64,000 bases of DNA from assembly GCA_028287135.1 (NCBI GenBank), contig JAQBQE010000063.1, positions 1 through 64,000 of the forward strand, in the 5' to 3' direction. Below, piece after piece: positions 12,764-23,101 of the stretch (positions within the stretch are counted from its first letter, which is position 1; each line of letters begins with the position of its first letter). The notes under the pieces are model-generated. The model was not told the DNA's origin, ran no database searches, and saw only the letters and a program-made list of their open reading frames with translations. The DNA comes from Myxococcales bacterium (GTDB taxonomy: Bacteria > Myxococcota_A > Polyangia > Haliangiales > Haliangiaceae). The position numbers were made by a program, and so were the translations under genes.

Positions 12764-13720
12764 ATGAAGCAGCTACGAATGCGGGCATTCCATCGATCTG
12801 TCGTGGTCCTTGCAGCGCTGGCGATCTCTGCTGGCACTGTGGTGGCGCAACCGAAGAAAGCGCCCGCGCCTCCCGCGGGTGGCGACGCCGAGCCGGAGAT
12901 CGAGATCGATCCCGCCGCGGATGCGCCACCAGCTGGCGGTGACGAGATCGACATGGGAGCCGAGCCTGGCCCCGGCGATCTCGACGCCGACATGGCTGCG
13001 GCCGACGCTGCCAACGCGAACGCGGTGAAGGCCGGACCGGCTGTCCGTACGCCGCTGTCGTGGAAGGACATCCTCGTCGTCGTGCGCAAGCCGTTCCTCA
13101 AGGCACGCCGCACCGAGCTCCTGCCGATGGTCGGCACGAGCGTCAACGACAACATGGTCCGCCACTACTCGGTCGGCGGACAGCTCTCGTACTACCTGAC
13201 CGACGTCCTCGCGATCGGCGTCGAGGGTCAGTACTACCGGCCGTCGTTCCGCGAGCCGTTCGATCTCGTGGCTCGTCAGGCGCGCCGCCTGCCGACGATC
13301 AACACGCTCAAGTGGAGCGCCGCGCTCAACTTCAACTACGTGCCGGTGTACGGAAAGTTCGCCGTGCTCGACAAGCGCCTCATCACCTGGGAGGTCGCCT
13401 TCACCGCCGGTATCGGCGCAGGCCAGTCCGAGGTCGAGGAGCGCGACAAGAAGTTCCCGGGCTTCACGAACCTTCTGATCATGCCGAACGTCGGCGCGAG
13501 CATGCGGTTCTTCCTCGCCAAGTGGCTGACCGTCCAGGTCGGCATCCGTGACTACGTGTTCCTCGACAAGTTCGAGCCGACCGACCGGTCGCCGACGATG
13601 AACGCGACGGCGGACGAGGCGAAGAGCAACGCCGACACCGCGCTCATCAACAACGTCATGTTCCAGATCGGCGTGAGCTTCTGGCTCCCGACGTCGTTCG
13701 AATACACCACGTTCCGCTGA
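12764..13720 (+). CDS. Outer-membrane beta-barrel protein (Myxococcota OMP type), first of a pair
   Basis: This 318-residue protein has a signal peptide ([21 protein letters not shown]). A Pro/Ala/Asp-rich spacer follows (about 30-85). The beta-barrel begins [20 protein letters not shown] and shows alternating strands to the end ([13 protein letters not shown]). It resembles TIGR04565, an outer-membrane beta-barrel domain common in Myxococcales; this was judged from memory. It lies 12 bases upstream of a second barrel gene, so the two are probably co-transcribed and may work together. A structural or motility-linked envelope role is possible but not shown. Confidence 0.78.
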   Translation: MKQLRMRAFHRSVVVLAALAISAGTVVAQPKKAPAPPAGGDAEPEIEIDPAADAPPAGGDEIDMGAEPGPGDLDADMAAADAANANAVKAGPAVRTPLSWKDILVVVRKPFLKARRTELLPMVGTSVNDNMVRHYSVGGQLSYYLTDVLAIGVEGQYYRPSFREPFDLVARQARRLPTINTLKWSAALNFNYVPVYGKFAVLDKRLITWEVAFTAGIGAGQSEVEERDKKFPGFTNLLIMPNVGASMRFFLAKWLTVQVGIRDYVFLDKFEPTDRSPTMNATADEAKSNADTALINNVMFQIGVSFWLPTSFEYTTFR

Positions 13721-13732
13721 GACGAGGACCCC

Positions 13733-14590
<858 letters not shown>

Positions 14591-14626
14591 CCGGAACGTC
14601 CGGGACACCGGACCACGCCGCTACCG

Positions 14627-14659
14627 ACAGCCTGCCATCGCAACTGGCAGGCTGTTTTC
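14627..14659 (+). terminator. Strong intrinsic terminator after the two beta-barrel genes
   Basis: ACAGCCTGCCA (14627-14637) and TGGCAGGCTGT (14645-14655) form a perfect 11-base-pair stem with a 7-base loop, followed by TTTCG. It lies 37 bases after the stop of the second barrel gene. It could also terminate transcripts arriving from the opposing gene. Confidence 0.85.
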
Positions 14660-14738
14660 GTCCGTGCGGCAGCGCGATGTTCATGGGCCTCAAACATCCC
14701 GTGTTGTTCCGGGGTGCCTCCGTTTTGCGCCACGTGTG

Positions 14739-14752
14739 ATCGCGTACGCGAT
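14739..14752. promoter_or_regulatory. 14-base perfect palindrome in a gene-free stretch
   Basis: ATCGCGTACGCGAT is a perfect palindrome inside the non-coding stretch 14660-14945 between converging genes. I see no convincing gene, promoter or RNA in the remainder of that stretch. In GC-rich DNA a palindrome of this length may be coincidental. Confidence 0.2.
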
Positions 14753-14945
14753 TGCCGCCGACCGCCTGGTGGCGTGGGTCACGATCCAGCGCGACGCCTG
14801 CCGGGCACGGATGCGGCCACGTCGGGTCACGCCCATCATCGGAGCGGTGCCGCCGTCGCGCTCATAACGCGCGTTCGCCATCGACATCGTCCTCTGCGAC
14901 GCCCGCGCGATGTGCCGACCGTCATTCGCGGCCGGCGACCTGCTG

Positions 14946-16529
14946 CTACTTTAGCTTGGCACCGAGGATGGTCGCGGGCGCGGTCGCCTTCGCGGTCGCC
15001 CAGGTCGCGATGACCGCCATGTCCTTGCCGCCGCGCAACGCCGAGAACTGCATGCCCGGCTTCAGCATCGGCGCGAACTTCGCGTCGACCGTGAGGTCGG
15101 ACGGCGTCGTATCGTACTTCTTCGGCATCCACTTGTCGCAGATCAGCTCGTACTGGAGGCTGCCGTCGGGCAGGATTCGCGAGAGGCGGTTGGTGTAGTG
15201 CGACTTCACGCACTCCGTGCTCATGACGGACGTCTTCTTCATGGAGATGGTCGCGACGTCCTTGACCACCTTCACCGAGGCGATCACACCACCGTGGCTC
15301 ATGATCGAGCCGCCCGTACGGTCGTAGGGACGACCACCCAACCTGGGAAGGTCGAGCTTGCCCGCGTTGACGTCATCGAAGACCCATTTCTCGTTGTGGA
15401 TCTCGGTCGTCGCCGCGTTGCGAGGACCACGCATGCCCGGGAGGTCGTCGAGGCCCGCCGCCAGCCAGTCGGCGGTCGAGGTCTGTGGCTGGCATAGCAC
15501 GTAGGCGATCGCTGCGAGCTGCACCTGTGGGTTGGCCAGCAGTACCGGGCTCGCCTGATACGCAAAGCCGGTCGTCGGCTCCATGCGATCGTCCACCATC
15601 CCGGTGAACGCCTTCGCGGGGATCGTCGAGATCGCCGTCACGAGGGACTCGGCCGTCTTCGCTTCGCAGTCCGCGAACATCTTCCGTGAGCCCGCGATCT
15701 TTGCGGACTCCATCGCCTGCACCAGGTCGAGGAGCTTCGTGTTGGTGCCGATGCCCTTGGCCCACGCGAGGCGGCCACGGGCCGCGACCTCGAAGACCTT
15801 CTTGTAGGCGTCGTCCTGCTTGAACAGCTTGTCGCGCTCGACCGCATAGTCCTTGAGCGTCTCGTCGAGGTTGAGCGCCCGGAACCGTAGCAGCATCTTG
15901 GTGGCGCCATCGTGCGCGGTGTCGCTGCGGAGCTGCGTCGCAAACTTCGCGAAGTCCCACGCGTCTACATCGCCCTGACATGCCGCCCAGCGGCCGACCG
16001 AGCTGTGATTGAGGTCTTCCATGGCGCAGAACTGGAGGAAGGCGAGCCGGCCCACCTCGGTCAGCTGGCTCCCGAGCGTGTCAGCCGCGTAGAACGGCTC
16101 GCTGATGCCGCCGAGGCCGCCGTTGCCCCCGATGCTGTCCGCGATCAGCCTGTATTGATCCATCGGCGAGAACTGTGCGAGCAGCTTCGCCGACAGCGCG
16201 ATCTTCGGGAAGTTGCCGTCACGATTGTCGAGGAGCTCGACCGCGTCGGCCCAGTCCGCGTCGTTCATGCCGAGCTTCTTGCCCCACGCCCGCCGGGCCA
16301 CCTCGATTCTTGCGTGGTGCTGGCTGATTTCGGGATCGGGCGTGCACATCGTTTTCGCGATCGCTTTCACGACGTTATCGGGCTCGCTACGCTTGAGCTC
16401 GTTCAGGTCGTAGCTGCCGGCATCGAGCGATTTCCCGCGGCACCAGGCAGGTAGTGCGTCCGCCGCCGCGACCTCCGCTCCACCGAGCGATGCCACGAGG
16501 CTGGCGCAAACCATTGCAAGAGACTTCAC
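14946..16529 (-). CDS. Secreted protein of unknown function
   Basis: This 527-residue protein has a signal peptide (LAMVCASLVASLGGAEVAAADA). The mature chain has cysteines at WCRGKSLD, MCTPDPE, FCAMEDL, ACQGD, DCEAK, LCQPQ, TECVK and ICDKW, so disulfides are likely in the periplasm. The start is the GTG that has GGAGG five bases upstream, rather than the GTG four codons earlier. That start overlaps the stop of a 39-residue hydrophobic peptide (ATGTGA), suggesting translational coupling. No domain was recognised. The sequence is helical and not repeat-like. Confidence 0.75.
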   Translation of the reverse strand: MKSLAMVCASLVASLGGAEVAAADALPAWCRGKSLDAGSYDLNELKRSEPDNVVKAIAKTMCTPDPEISQHHARIEVARRAWGKKLGMNDADWADAVELLDNRDGNFPKIALSAKLLAQFSPMDQYRLIADSIGGNGGLGGISEPFYAADTLGSQLTEVGRLAFLQFCAMEDLNHSSVGRWAACQGDVDAWDFAKFATQLRSDTAHDGATKMLLRFRALNLDETLKDYAVERDKLFKQDDAYKKVFEVAARGRLAWAKGIGTNTKLLDLVQAMESAKIAGSRKMFADCEAKTAESLVTAISTIPAKAFTGMVDDRMEPTTGFAYQASPVLLANPQVQLAAIAYVLCQPQTSTADWLAAGLDDLPGMRGPRNAATTEIHNEKWVFDDVNAGKLDLPRLGGRPYDRTGGSIMSHGGVIASVKVVKDVATISMKKTSVMSTECVKSHYTNRLSRILPDGSLQYELICDKWMPKKYDTTPSDLTVDAKFAPMLKPGMQFSALRGGKDMAVIATWATAKATAPATILGAKLK

Positions 16530-16645
16530 ATCGACCTCCACAGGTGGACCGAGTGAGCGAGCCCAGCTCCGACGGTGGGTACCAGGGCGAGCGCGACGGC
16601 GATCTCGAACAACGAAACGCTAACAGTCTTCTGGGTGATGGTCAT
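16526..16645 (-). CDS. 39-residue hydrophobic peptide coupled to the secreted protein gene
   Basis: The frame begins MTITQKTVSVSLFEIAVALA and ends VGAGLAHSVHLWRSM. A single hydrophobic helix covers about residues 10-30. It ends with ATG-TGA, overlapping the GTG start of the large secreted protein downstream. Upstream of its own ATG is only a modest purine stretch (GTGAGA). It may be a leader peptide, a small membrane partner, or chance. The overlap is what makes it worth listing. Confidence 0.4.
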   Translation of the reverse strand: MTITQKTVSVSLFEIAVALALVPTVGAGLAHSVHLWRSM

Positions 16646-16784
16646 GATCTCACTAACAGGAACCCGGAGGGGCTCCTCCTCCCGCGCCGAATGTACCGCT
16701 GCCCTCCCCGCGCTTGATATGGGCAGTCTGGCGATGCGAGGCGATCTAGGGTGGAGCAACGTGCACCACACCCGAGTTGACAGG

Positions 16785-16803
16785 CTGCCAACACCATTGG
16801 CAG
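16785..16803. other. Short inverted repeat between divergent genes
   Basis: CTGCCAA (16785-16791) and TTGGCAG (16797-16803) flank a five-base loop. They lie in the otherwise gene-free interval 16646-16876 between the minus-strand peptide and the plus-strand lipoprotein. It could be an operator shared by the divergent genes. No clear -10/-35 pair was found near it. Confidence 0.25.
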
Positions 16804-16876
16804 TGTGGACGTGCAAGCACCCGGAATCGCGTGCCCGCGGGATGGATCGGTGCTTGCTCCACCACCACCTGGATCC

Positions 16877-17260
16877 ATGCGCCGTCTGCTCGCCGCCATC
16901 GTGCTCGCCGGAACCCTCGGGTCCGCTGGCTGCGTCACGCCCTCGATCCCGATCCCACCGCCCGACCCGACGCTGATCTCGTTCCAGCTGACGGGGGAGC
17001 CCGGCAGCACGACCGCATCGTTCTCCTACCCGATCCATCCGACGCTCGTCGACGCGGTCGTGTTCGTCTACAACCGCGACAAGGGCGTGGGCATCATCGA
17101 GAACGCCCATCCAGACGGCAGCGTCGGACCGACCGCGTCGGTGCGCGCCGACCTCGGCGATCAGATGGTCATCTCATTCCAGCGCGACGACCAGACGGCA
17201 TCGACCTGCATCCGCCTCAAGGAAGGCTCGCAGGACGGCACGACCTACTGCGACCCGTAG
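16877..17260 (+). CDS. Small lipoprotein
   Basis: This 127-residue protein has a clear lipobox (LAGTLGSAGC, Cys19). The mature part is about 108 residues and predicted to be beta-rich (LISFQLTGEPGSTTASFSYP and ADLGDQMVISFQRDD). Two further cysteines near the end (STCIRL and TTYCDP) could pair. No family was recognised. It converges on the PDZ protein gene; its last codons form one arm of a hairpin shared by the two. Confidence 0.7.
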   Translation: MRRLLAAIVLAGTLGSAGCVTPSIPIPPPDPTLISFQLTGEPGSTTASFSYPIHPTLVDAVVFVYNRDKGVGIIENAHPDGSVGPTASVRADLGDQMVISFQRDDQTASTCIRLKEGSQDGTTYCDP

Positions 17261-17270
17261 CCGGGTCGCA
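17249..17270. terminator. Hairpin between converging genes
   Basis: TGCGACCCG (17249-17257) pairs perfectly with CGGGTCGCA (17262-17270) around a four-base loop. The stem overlaps the stop codon of the small lipoprotein. There is no T-run on either side, so it may slow transcripts from both directions rather than terminate classically. Confidence 0.4.
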
Positions 17271-17320
17271 GCGGCCGTGGGCGATCCCGAGAGGGACCGC
17301 CGGGGTGGATCAGCGTCGTC

Positions 17321-17842
17321 TCAGTAGGTCGTGATCGACGGCCACGCCACGAGCGTGGGCCGGACCGACCGCTGCTGACCATCACGCTCGATGAGGAGCG
17401 TGGGTCGCGCACCAGCAAAGGATCCGTAGATCTTCTCCTGGAGCTCGCCGGCGGAGTCCACGCGATCACCGTTGATCGAGAGGACATGGTCACCGGGCTG
17501 CAGCGAAATCGCCTGCGCGGGCGTACCCGGCAGGACGCTATCGATCTCGGCCACACCGTTGTGGAAGACATAGCGGATGCCGAGGAACCCGTGATCCGGG
17601 CGAACCTCGACAGCAGTCACATCGGATGAATGGTACGGGCAGCCTCTCGTCGACATGCTGTCAGCGACTTGCATCGCCATCAGGGTTGTCGCGAGAGCCA
17701 GACCCGAGGCCACACCAGCCATCGTGCAAACGACAGCTACCGTTCCCAGCCCACGGCTGCGCTCGTTGGGCAGCAGTGCTTCGCGCCGGAGCACGGGATC
17801 GACGACCACGGGGGCGACATTCTCGGGCAAGACATCAGACAT
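17321..17842 (-). CDS. Single-pass membrane protein with a PDZ domain
   Basis: This 173-residue protein has a cytoplasmic N-terminus of about 30 residues and one transmembrane helix (GTVAVVCTMAGVASGLALATTL, about 33-54). A periplasmic PDZ domain follows (about 85-160) with the carboxylate-binding region FLGIRYV and the hallmark LQPGDHVLSINGDRVDSAGEL. PDZ domains bind C-terminal peptides of partner proteins and usually accompany proteases or secretion machines; no protease is fused here. GAGGAG about eight bases before the ATG supports the start. It may be an adaptor for envelope quality control, which is inference. Confidence 0.8.
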   Translation of the reverse strand: MSDVLPENVAPVVVDPVLRREALLPNERSRGLGTVAVVCTMAGVASGLALATTLMAMQVADSMSTRGCPYHSSDVTAVEVRPDHGFLGIRYVFHNGVAEIDSVLPGTPAQAISLQPGDHVLSINGDRVDSAGELQEKIYGSFAGARPTLLIERDGQQRSVRPTLVAWPSITTY

Positions 17843-18010
17843 CTACGGCTCCTCGCTTTCGGTCCTACTCCCCACTATACGGGCGTGCACCGAGCAAGAC
17901 CATCCCCAAATGCGTCGACGTGAAGGTCATCACGTCGATCGCACGCGGCTGCACTCGGAAGGTCCCCGAGCCCCGACGCCGGGCCTGATGAGGTACGGTC
18001 CGGGAGTCGG

Positions 18011-21000
18011 GTGACGACGTTTCCTCGTCGACGTAAGCGCCGCTGGCTCGTGGCCATCGGCTTGACCGTGCTGCTCCTCGTGGGCTCCGCGTTTGCCGTG
18101 CTGCGCGTGAAGTTCGAGGGCGAAGATCTCGGCGACAACATCGCGTCGATCCTCAACAAGCGGATGCGCGGCCGGATCGAGATCGGTTCGATCGAATGGT
18201 CCTCGTCCGCGCTCAAGAAGGTCGCCACGGGCGGCTGGGTCTCGGTCACGGTCCGCGACGTCAAGGTGTGGGATGATTGCGCACTCAGCGCCGGGCTCGC
18301 AGGGCGTGAGGCCGACGAGGTCCGCACCGGCGATCCGAACGAGGACTGCACCCCGGACGAGAGCCCCGACCCGGATCCCGCGAGCAAGCGGAAGCCGCGC
18401 AAGCAGCTCCTGCGAACAAGTCTGATCACGGCCGAGATCGACATCCACGCGCTGCTGTTCGGCAATCACAACTTCGTGTTCCGCAACGTGTGGATCCACG
18501 GCGGTGAGGCGCTGCTCGAGGAGACCCGCGAGCCCTACCCGCTCCACGCCTACGATCGCGTGATCGTCAGCATCGTCACCGCGTTCTACCCGCGGATGAA
18601 GGCCGGCTTTCGCGCCGGCATCTACGCGGACTCGGCGCCGCCGGTGTTCGATCTTCGCGACATCCACATCAAGGATCTGAACCTGACGCTGCACATGCGG
18701 CCGTACTCCGTCACCGGTGCCGATCGGATCGGCTACGGGTTCAGCGGGCGGCTCGAGGGCGTGTCGGTCGACGCGGATCCGAACATGCCGCGCAACGACT
18801 CGTATCTCTACATGGATGCGACCGATCCACTGGTCGCCAAGTTCTACGTGCGCCTCGCCGTCACCGCGAAGGAAGGCATGGTCCGGATCCTCGACGAGGG
18901 CCCGCGCTCCGCGTTCCGCATGCCGCTCGCGGGGATCAGCGAGGCGGCGCAGGTGTATCCGCCGAAGGAGCGCAAGGCCGAGTACCAGATCGGGCTGGTC
19001 GATATCCGGCTGAACCGGCTCGCCCAGATGCCGACCGAATGGGCGCGCCACGACTTCGTCGCGAACACGCTCGAGCTCGATCTCGAGGCGAAGACGGTGC
19101 CGTGCACGCCGCAAGGTGCGGTCCCCGATCCCAAGGCCGGCGCGCAGGTCCGGCTGACCGGCGAGCTCCAGAACTACTGGGACCGCCCGTACGACGGGGC
19201 GTGGAACCTCAAGCTCGACGCGAAGAACCTCGGCCCGACCGTGCGGTCGTGCATCAAGGCGACCGCGGGCGGCGATGATCTCAACGGAACGATCACGCTG
19301 ACCGGGCCGTTCGTCGCGTCGCCACGGATCGGACTCTCGCTCGTGAACCTCGACGTCGACGTACCGCTCCGCGAGAACGAGGAGCCGCTGCGGCTGACGC
19401 TCGCGGAGGTCCACGGCGGCATCGATCTCGTCAACGAGCAGGGCTTCATCGACAAGACCAAGGCGCTGATCCGCGGCGGCAAGGAGCCCGGCGAGGTCGA
19501 GCTGTCGGCGACGTTCGGGCTGAAGCCGTACAACGCGAACGCGCAGATCGAGATCTCGAAGGCGATCGATGTCGGCCGGTTCCTGCCGCCGAAGATCGCC
19601 ACGAGCGTCGGGAAGTTCCTCAAGGGTCGGCTGCGCGCGAAGGGTGACGTCACGGTCGGGTTCGCCCTCGAGGACTTCGATCTGGCGCTCGGTCAGAGCC
19701 CGACCTCGACCGCGCTCCGGGTTCACAAGGGCCGGCTGTTCACCGACGACGACTTCGGCAACATCCACATCGAGAAGGTCTACGTCGAGGCCGGCAAGAG
19801 CCACGCGATGTTCGACGGCAAGGTCGACATCCTCCACGAGGACCTCGATCTGCGGATCGAGGGGAGCTTCCCCGACCTCGATGTCTGGCTGAAGCGGTTC
19901 GATCTCCCGGCGTTCGTGACGAGCGCCGGCGGCAGCGTGATCATCATCAAGGGCAAGATCGCCAATCCGAAGATCAACGTGAACACGGATCTCGCAGGTG
20001 TGCCGTGTCTCGATCGGCTCCGGCTGATCGACACCCAGTTCTCCGACGGGATCCTCGACATCCGCAGGATGACGTCACAGGGGCTCGGGGGCGAGCTCAC
20101 TGGCAACGGCCGGGTCCGGATCCCCGACTCCGGCAAGCCGTTCATCGAGCATCTCAGGGTCTCCGGGCGCCGGCTCGAGGCCGCGCGGCTGTGCGGACTC
20201 GCGGGTACCGCCAAGGGCACGCTCGATGTGGTCGAGGGCGAGCTCTCCAACGTCAGCATCGACAAGAACCGCGCGCCGCTCGACTGGATCGATCACGCGT
20301 CGGTGTTCGTCAAGGCACCGAAGCTCAACGTGCTCGGCGATGGGTACTCCGATGTCGCGATCTGCATCAACAACAAGGACGACGCGGCGTGCCGGCCACG
20401 CTCGATGTACGTCGCGCCCGAGGACCTCGACAAGTGCACGACCGCGAAGAGGACGGGCGGGTCGTGCGTCGTCGCCACCGCGAAGCGCGATGCCGGGGGC
20501 GTGTTCGATGCGACGGTCGCGAAGTTGCCGGCGACCAAGGTCGGCAAGGTGTCGGTCGGCCAGCGGCTCGGCGGCGCGGTGTCGATCGACCTGCCGCTCG
20601 CGATCCTCGATCAGTTCATCGGCAAGAAGGTGCTCGGCGGCGATGCCCGGATGACGCTCCATCTCGGCGGCACGCCGACCGCTCCGCAGGCCGACGGTCA
20701 CATCACGATGCTGCGGACGTGGGTCGCCGAGAAGTTCATCGGCGACAGTCAGCTCCGGGTCGAGCCGGTGACGCTCCCCGGCGGCAAGCCCGGCGTGTCG
20801 ATCAACGGTCGCGCGCTCGCGGATCGGTTGACGATCAGCGGAACGCTCGGCACCACCGCGCCCTACCCCGTCGAGCTCGCGATCAAGGGCCACCGGATCG
20901 AGCTCGACACGGCGGTCGATCTCAACAAGTTGCTCGGGATCTCCGAGCCGGCGCAGGCCTGGGTCTCCGGCACCGTGACCGTCAAGACCGAGCTCGCCCC

Positions 21001-23101
21001 GGTGCGTCCAATGGAGCCCGAGGCGTGGGTCGAGCTCAGCGAGGTCGTCGCGATCGTGAATCACCGCGGCGCGGACGGCCGGATCACGCCACTGCGCCTC
21101 AGCGTCATCGATCAGCAGCCCGGCGCACGCGCCGCGGTCTCGATGCGCGTCACCCCGAGCTCGCTCGAGCTCGCCTGCAAGGATGCGAGCGCACCGGGCG
21201 GCCGCAAGCCATGCAGCACGCTGGTGGCCACGCCCGCCGGTGTCGTCGAGATCCGCGGGCACGCCACGCGCTCGTCGGTCGCGATCGAGGCGCTCGGAAC
21301 GCTCGACCTGTCGCTGCTCGCGCCCCTGTTCGATACCCGGTTCGATGAAGCGTCGGGTCACGTCAAGCTCGCCGCCTCGGTCGCTGGCACGCTCGAGAAG
21401 CCGACCTACCAGGCCTCGCTCGAGCTCGACACCAAGAACCCGTTGCGGCTGCGCCCCGTCGGAGGCGACACGGTCCTCGAGGCTCCGACCGGCCTCGTCA
21501 AGCTCGCCAATGGCAGCCTCGGGTTCACCGATGTCATCGTGCAGATCCGCGATCAGCACCTCGACGAGAAGGGTGAGCTCCACATCAAGGGCAACATCGC
21601 ACTCGATGGCCTGACGCCCGCGAACTGGTCCGTGCTGATCTCCGGAAAGCTCGCCGGCAAGATGCTGCTGGTCGCGGTTCCGGGGCTGGTCTCCCAGGCT
21701 GGTGGCCTCGCGACGATCGACGGCGACCTGATCCTCTCGGGCAAGGGCCAGCTGCCGCTGGTCTCGGGTTCCCTGATCTTCGACCCACCTGCCGACCACA
21801 CGAACACCCGCCCGATCTCGCTGATCCCGCGCGGCGTGCGTCGCGAGCTGTCGTTCTCACGCGGCAGCATCGACATCGAGACCACTGCGACCGGCACCCA
21901 CCGCACGTACGAGCTCGTGATCAACGACCTCCTCGGCTCGATCGACGGCGAGGGCACGCTGTCGAACATCAACGGCACGGTCGAGCTGCGCGACGGCGTG
22001 CTGACGTCGCTGCGGGCATCCCTCGACGCCGACAACATCCCGTTCCGGATCCCCGGCACGCTCGACCTCGTGATCTCGGCGCGAAACGTCGAGCTCACGA
22101 AGCCGACCGAGAATGCCAACCTCGACGTCCGCGGCAACGTCTCGATCATCGACGGCGCGTACCAGCGAAACTTCGAGCTGACCGATCAGATCCGCTCGAT
22201 CGGCTCGAGCACCGCGCCCGGCAAGCCGTTCTGGGAAGAGTACCCGACCCTCGGCAATGCCGACCTCCACCTGACGCTCGACGTCCGCCGGTTCAGCGTG
22301 AAGAACAACATCGCGCAGATCGATCTGGTCGGTCCGTTGATCGAGATCACGAACACGCCCCGCGACCCGCGCATGTCCGGCTCGATCCGCGTGCAGCGCG
22401 GCGAGTTCCGCATCCCGGGCACGCGCGCGCGGTTCACCCGCACGTCCGGATCGATCGATTTCGCCGAGAACGCAAAGGCCGGAGACCCACAGCTCAACGT
22501 CGTCAGCGAGGCGCCCGACTACCGCGACCTCTCGGGCCAGGAGCACCTGATCACGCTCGCGATCACCGGATCGCTCTCGAACCCGCAGTGGGATCTGAAG
22601 ACCTCCACGGGCTACAACAAGTCGCAGACGCTGTCGCTGCTCGTGCTCGGCCGCAACCAGGAGTCCCTGCGCCGGTCGCTCGGAGATCAATCACTCGGCG
22701 GCGATCCGACGCGCGTCGATCCGTCGACGAACCCGAGCCAGGGCTTCGCGGACCAGATCGTCAAGGATCTCGCCGGCGACTGGGTCTCCGGCCTGCTCGG
22801 GGATTCGCTCGGCAAGATCACCGGCCTCGATGTGCTCCGCGTCGAGATCGGCTTCGGCTCGATCGGCCTCCGGCTCGAGAAGAAGGTGGCCGAGAACCTG
22901 CGCCTGCTCGGGGATGCCGAGCAGACGATCCGCGGTGCCACGATCAACGGTCGGGCCGAGCTGTCCACTCCATGGAAGCTCCGGGTGTTCACCGACGTCA
23001 AGCTCCAGGCGGGCTACCTCAACAAGAACTACACCGACCCCGCCGAGCAGGACATCAGGGATGTCAACGCCAAGGTCGTCTACCGGCTCCTGATCCCGTG
23101 A
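18011..23101 (+). CDS. tamB: Translocation and assembly module protein TamB (DUF490 family)
   Basis: TamB is an inner-membrane-anchored, periplasm-spanning AsmA/VPS13-like protein that works with TamA in outer-membrane assembly and phospholipid traffic. Of its 1696 residues, a cytoplasmic basic start and one membrane helix (WLVAIGLTVLLLVGSAFAVL, about 12-31) come first. A very long beta-helical or groove-like repeat region follows. The conserved DUF490 part fills the last 350-400 residues (SGSIRVQRGEFRIPGTRARF; TLSLLVLGR; GEFGSIGLRLEKK-like segments). It starts at GTG behind GGGAG. Its stop overlaps the GTG of tamA (GTGA), so the pair is translationally coupled, with tamB first. Length is above that of the enterobacterial protein (about 1260). 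Confidence 0.9.
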   Translation: MTTFPRRRKRRWLVAIGLTVLLLVGSAFAVLRVKFEGEDLGDNIASILNKRMRGRIEIGSIEWSSSALKKVATGGWVSVTVRDVKVWDDCALSAGLAGREADEVRTGDPNEDCTPDESPDPDPASKRKPRKQLLRTSLITAEIDIHALLFGNHNFVFRNVWIHGGEALLEETREPYPLHAYDRVIVSIVTAFYPRMKAGFRAGIYADSAPPVFDLRDIHIKDLNLTLHMRPYSVTGADRIGYGFSGRLEGVSVDADPNMPRNDSYLYMDATDPLVAKFYVRLAVTAKEGMVRILDEGPRSAFRMPLAGISEAAQVYPPKERKAEYQIGLVDIRLNRLAQMPTEWARHDFVANTLELDLEAKTVPCTPQGAVPDPKAGAQVRLTGELQNYWDRPYDGAWNLKLDAKNLGPTVRSCIKATAGGDDLNGTITLTGPFVASPRIGLSLVNLDVDVPLRENEEPLRLTLAEVHGGIDLVNEQGFIDKTKALIRGGKEPGEVELSATFGLKPYNANAQIEISKAIDVGRFLPPKIATSVGKFLKGRLRAKGDVTVGFALEDFDLALGQSPTSTALRVHKGRLFTDDDFGNIHIEKVYVEAGKSHAMFDGKVDILHEDLDLRIEGSFPDLDVWLKRFDLPAFVTSAGGSVIIIKGKIANPKINVNTDLAGVPCLDRLRLIDTQFSDGILDIRRMTSQGLGGELTGNGRVRIPDSGKPFIEHLRVSGRRLEAARLCGLAGTAKGTLDVVEGELSNVSIDKNRAPLDWIDHASVFVKAPKLNVLGDGYSDVAICINNKDDAACRPRSMYVAPEDLDKCTTAKRTGGSCVVATAKRDAGGVFDATVAKLPATKVGKVSVGQRLGGAVSIDLPLAILDQFIGKKVLGGDARMTLHLGGTPTAPQADGHITMLRTWVAEKFIGDSQLRVEPVTLPGGKPGVSINGRALADRLTISGTLGTTAPYPVELAIKGHRIELDTAVDLNKLLGISEPAQAWVSGTVTVKTELAPVRPMEPEAWVELSEVVAIVNHRGADGRITPLRLSVIDQQPGARAAVSMRVTPSSLELACKDASAPGGRKPCSTLVATPAGVVEIRGHATRSSVAIEALGTLDLSLLAPLFDTRFDEASGHVKLAASVAGTLEKPTYQASLELDTKNPLRLRPVGGDTVLEAPTGLVKLANGSLGFTDVIVQIRDQHLDEKGELHIKGNIALDGLTPANWSVLISGKLAGKMLLVAVPGLVSQAGGLATIDGDLILSGKGQLPLVSGSLIFDPPADHTNTRPISLIPRGVRRELSFSRGSIDIETTATGTHRTYELVINDLLGSIDGEGTLSNINGTVELRDGVLTSLRASLDADNIPFRIPGTLDLVISARNVELTKPTENANLDVRGNVSIIDGAYQRNFELTDQIRSIGSSTAPGKPFWEEYPTLGNADLHLTLDVRRFSVKNNIAQIDLVGPLIEITNTPRDPRMSGSIRVQRGEFRIPGTRARFTRTSGSIDFAENAKAGDPQLNVVSEAPDYRDLSGQEHLITLAITGSLSNPQWDLKTSTGYNKSQTLSLLVLGRNQESLRRSLGDQSLGGDPTRVDPSTNPSQGFADQIVKDLAGDWVSGLLGDSLGKITGLDVLRVEIGFGSIGLRLEKKVAENLRLLGDAEQTIRGATINGRAELSTPWKLRVFTDVKLQAGYLNKNYTDPAEQDIRDVNAKVVYRLLIP

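Noticed and set aside
14664-14867. A 67-codon plus-strand frame in the gap after the terminator
   Set aside because: No ribosome-binding site, Arg-rich random composition, and a strong terminator ends just before it.
16797-16816. Possible sigma54 -24/-12 promoter near TTGGCAG...TGCAAG
   Set aside because: The spacing between GG and GC is 12 bases rather than the required 10.
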